64,000 nucleotides of DNA from AP-15 sp963777435 (GTDB lineage: Bacteria; Pseudomonadota; Alphaproteobacteria; ATCC43930; CGMCC-115725). The stretch is taken from contig CAVZQT010000003.1 in NCBI GenBank assembly GCA_963777435.1, forward strand, positions 1,364,001 to 1,428,000, read 5' to 3'. Below, one piece after another: positions 63,408 to 64,000 of this stretch. Numbering within the stretch: the first letter of the stretch is position 1; each line of letters opens with the position of its first letter. The notes under the pieces were generated by a model, which had not been told where the DNA came from, did no database searches, and saw nothing but the letters and a program-made list of their open reading frames with translations. The position numbers and the translations under genes were made by a program.

Positions 63408-64000
63408 CTACCGCAGAAAGTCGAGAAGGGCCTTCGCAGCTTTCAGATCGGCCGTGTCAAACCCTTCGGTGAAACGGCCGTAGACCGGCTGGAGAAGCGC
63501 CATCGCTTCGGTGAGCCGGCCCTCGTCGCGCAGCAGCCGGGCGAGGCTCGTGGCGGCGCGCAATTCCCAGGACAGTGCACCTTGCCGGCACGCCCAATCG
63601 AGCGCTTGGCGAAAACAATCCTCGGCGGTAGCTACATCTCGCCCCAAGAGCAGAAGCTCGCCTTTGGTGCGCAGCACCTCGGGGATCAGCCAGCGTTCCT
63701 CAGTCTGGTCGGAGCGGTCGATTGCCGCATCGATCGCCGCGAGCGTATCGGTGATTTGCCCGGTACGCGCGGCGACCTCGGCGTGGAGCCCAAGAAATGC
63801 GATTAACCGTGGCCCCGACATCAGGTAGTCAAATCCAGCCCCGCCAATCTCGTCGAGCGCGGCCTGCAGGCAATGCAACCCCGTGCCGATATCGCCGTGC
63901 TTGATGGCCACCATTCCTTGATGGCAGCGCCCGAAGGCATGCCAGACCGGCAACGCATGCCGTTTCGAATGGTCGAGCAGCATGCCGGCATAATGCTCAG
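63408..64000 (-). CDS. Paralogous ATPase-TPR regulator, C-terminal part only
   Basis: The last 197 or so residues of a gene that continues past the window edge. It begins in frame with EHYAGMLLDHSKRHALPV and ends KAAKALLDFLR. Its last 80 residues are nearly the same as those of the preceding regulator: AEDCFRQALDWACRQGALSW, LRDEGRLTEAMALLQPVYGR and FTEGFDTADLKAAKALL. DNA identity is also high there, so the two genes are tandem duplicates that have been homogenised or recently copied at this end. Domain content upstream is unseen but presumably the same. Confidence 0.88.
   Translation of the reverse strand, partial: EHYAGMLLDHSKRHALPVWHAFGRCHQGMVAIKHGDIGTGLHCLQAALDEIGGAGFDYLMSGPRLIAFLGLHAEVAARTGQITDTLAAIDAAIDRSDQTEERWLIPEVLRTKGELLLLGRDVATAEDCFRQALDWACRQGALSWELRAATSLARLLRDEGRLTEAMALLQPVYGRFTEGFDTADLKAAKALLDFLR

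Noticed and set aside
1..64000. tRNA, rRNA, replication origin or prophage attachment sites.
   Set aside because: None recognised by eye on either strand; a covariance-model scan would be needed to exclude small RNAs.

Overview
The window looks like chromosomal DNA of a GC-rich alphaproteobacterium, most likely from the Hyphomicrobiales/Bradyrhizobium-Xanthobacteraceae side or a nearby rhodospirillalean lineage. This rests on TrpX-type ABC substrate-binding proteins, CaiB/BaiF and crotonase genes, HoxN transport, box-type benzoate genes, OmpR-ATPase-TPR regulators and REP-like palindromes of the kind common in that group. No rRNA, tRNA or CRISPR array was recognised. The lineage is an inference from gene content only.

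Layout. 1-3.2 kb: the end of a peptide/opine-type (Dpp/Opp) ABC importer operon, then an alpha/beta hydrolase. 4.3-8.7 kb: four minus-strand secreted low-complexity proteins (two paralogues with a peptidoglycan-binding-like domain, one repeat-built lipoprotein, one small Ala/Gly/Asn/Ser-rich protein), with a Crp/Fnr regulator next to them. This is the least explained gene cluster. 10-19.9 kb: mixed metabolism (D-aminoacylase-type amidohydrolase, Tat-exported SMP-30 protein, remnant of an MFS gene, tandem Lin0512 proteins, polysaccharide deacetylase, GIY-YIG gene bracketed by REP-like palindromes, enoyl-CoA hydratase, CaiB CoA-transferase, NiCoT nickel/cobalt permease). 20-23 kb: a two-subunit TPP decarboxylase with an HTH-citrate synthase fusion and a divergent cupin. 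23.5-31.7 kb: gltB and gltD, glutamate synthase, separated by two TrpX-type substrate-binding genes, one broken.

32-43.7 kb: an orphan Phd antitoxin, a frameshifted molybdopterin dehydrogenase, a broken Tat-type FAD oxidase, a LigB-type dioxygenase, boxC and a benzoate-CoA-ligase-type enzyme. Between the last two lies an AT-richer two-gene module of unknown function whose second gene is cut by an intact IS630 element. 44-51.5 kb: remains of an exopolysaccharide locus (Sel1/pseudo-ATPase protein, truncated GumC/Wzc-type protein, frameshifted gmd, intact fcl) interrupted by a dead IS5-family element. That element carries an internal inversion and three 23-bp hairpin insertions. 52-59.7 kb: a Crp/Fnr regulator facing an operon of phosphoketolase, glycogen phosphorylase and 4-alpha-glucanotransferase, which together would take glycogen to sugar phosphates and acetyl phosphate. 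60.3-64 kb: two tandem OmpR-ATPase-TPR regulators.

Several genes carry single-base frameshifts while the longest genes are intact. This is either local gene decay or base-level assembly error, and reads would decide. All start sites, domain calls and motif positions were read by eye from the sequence.
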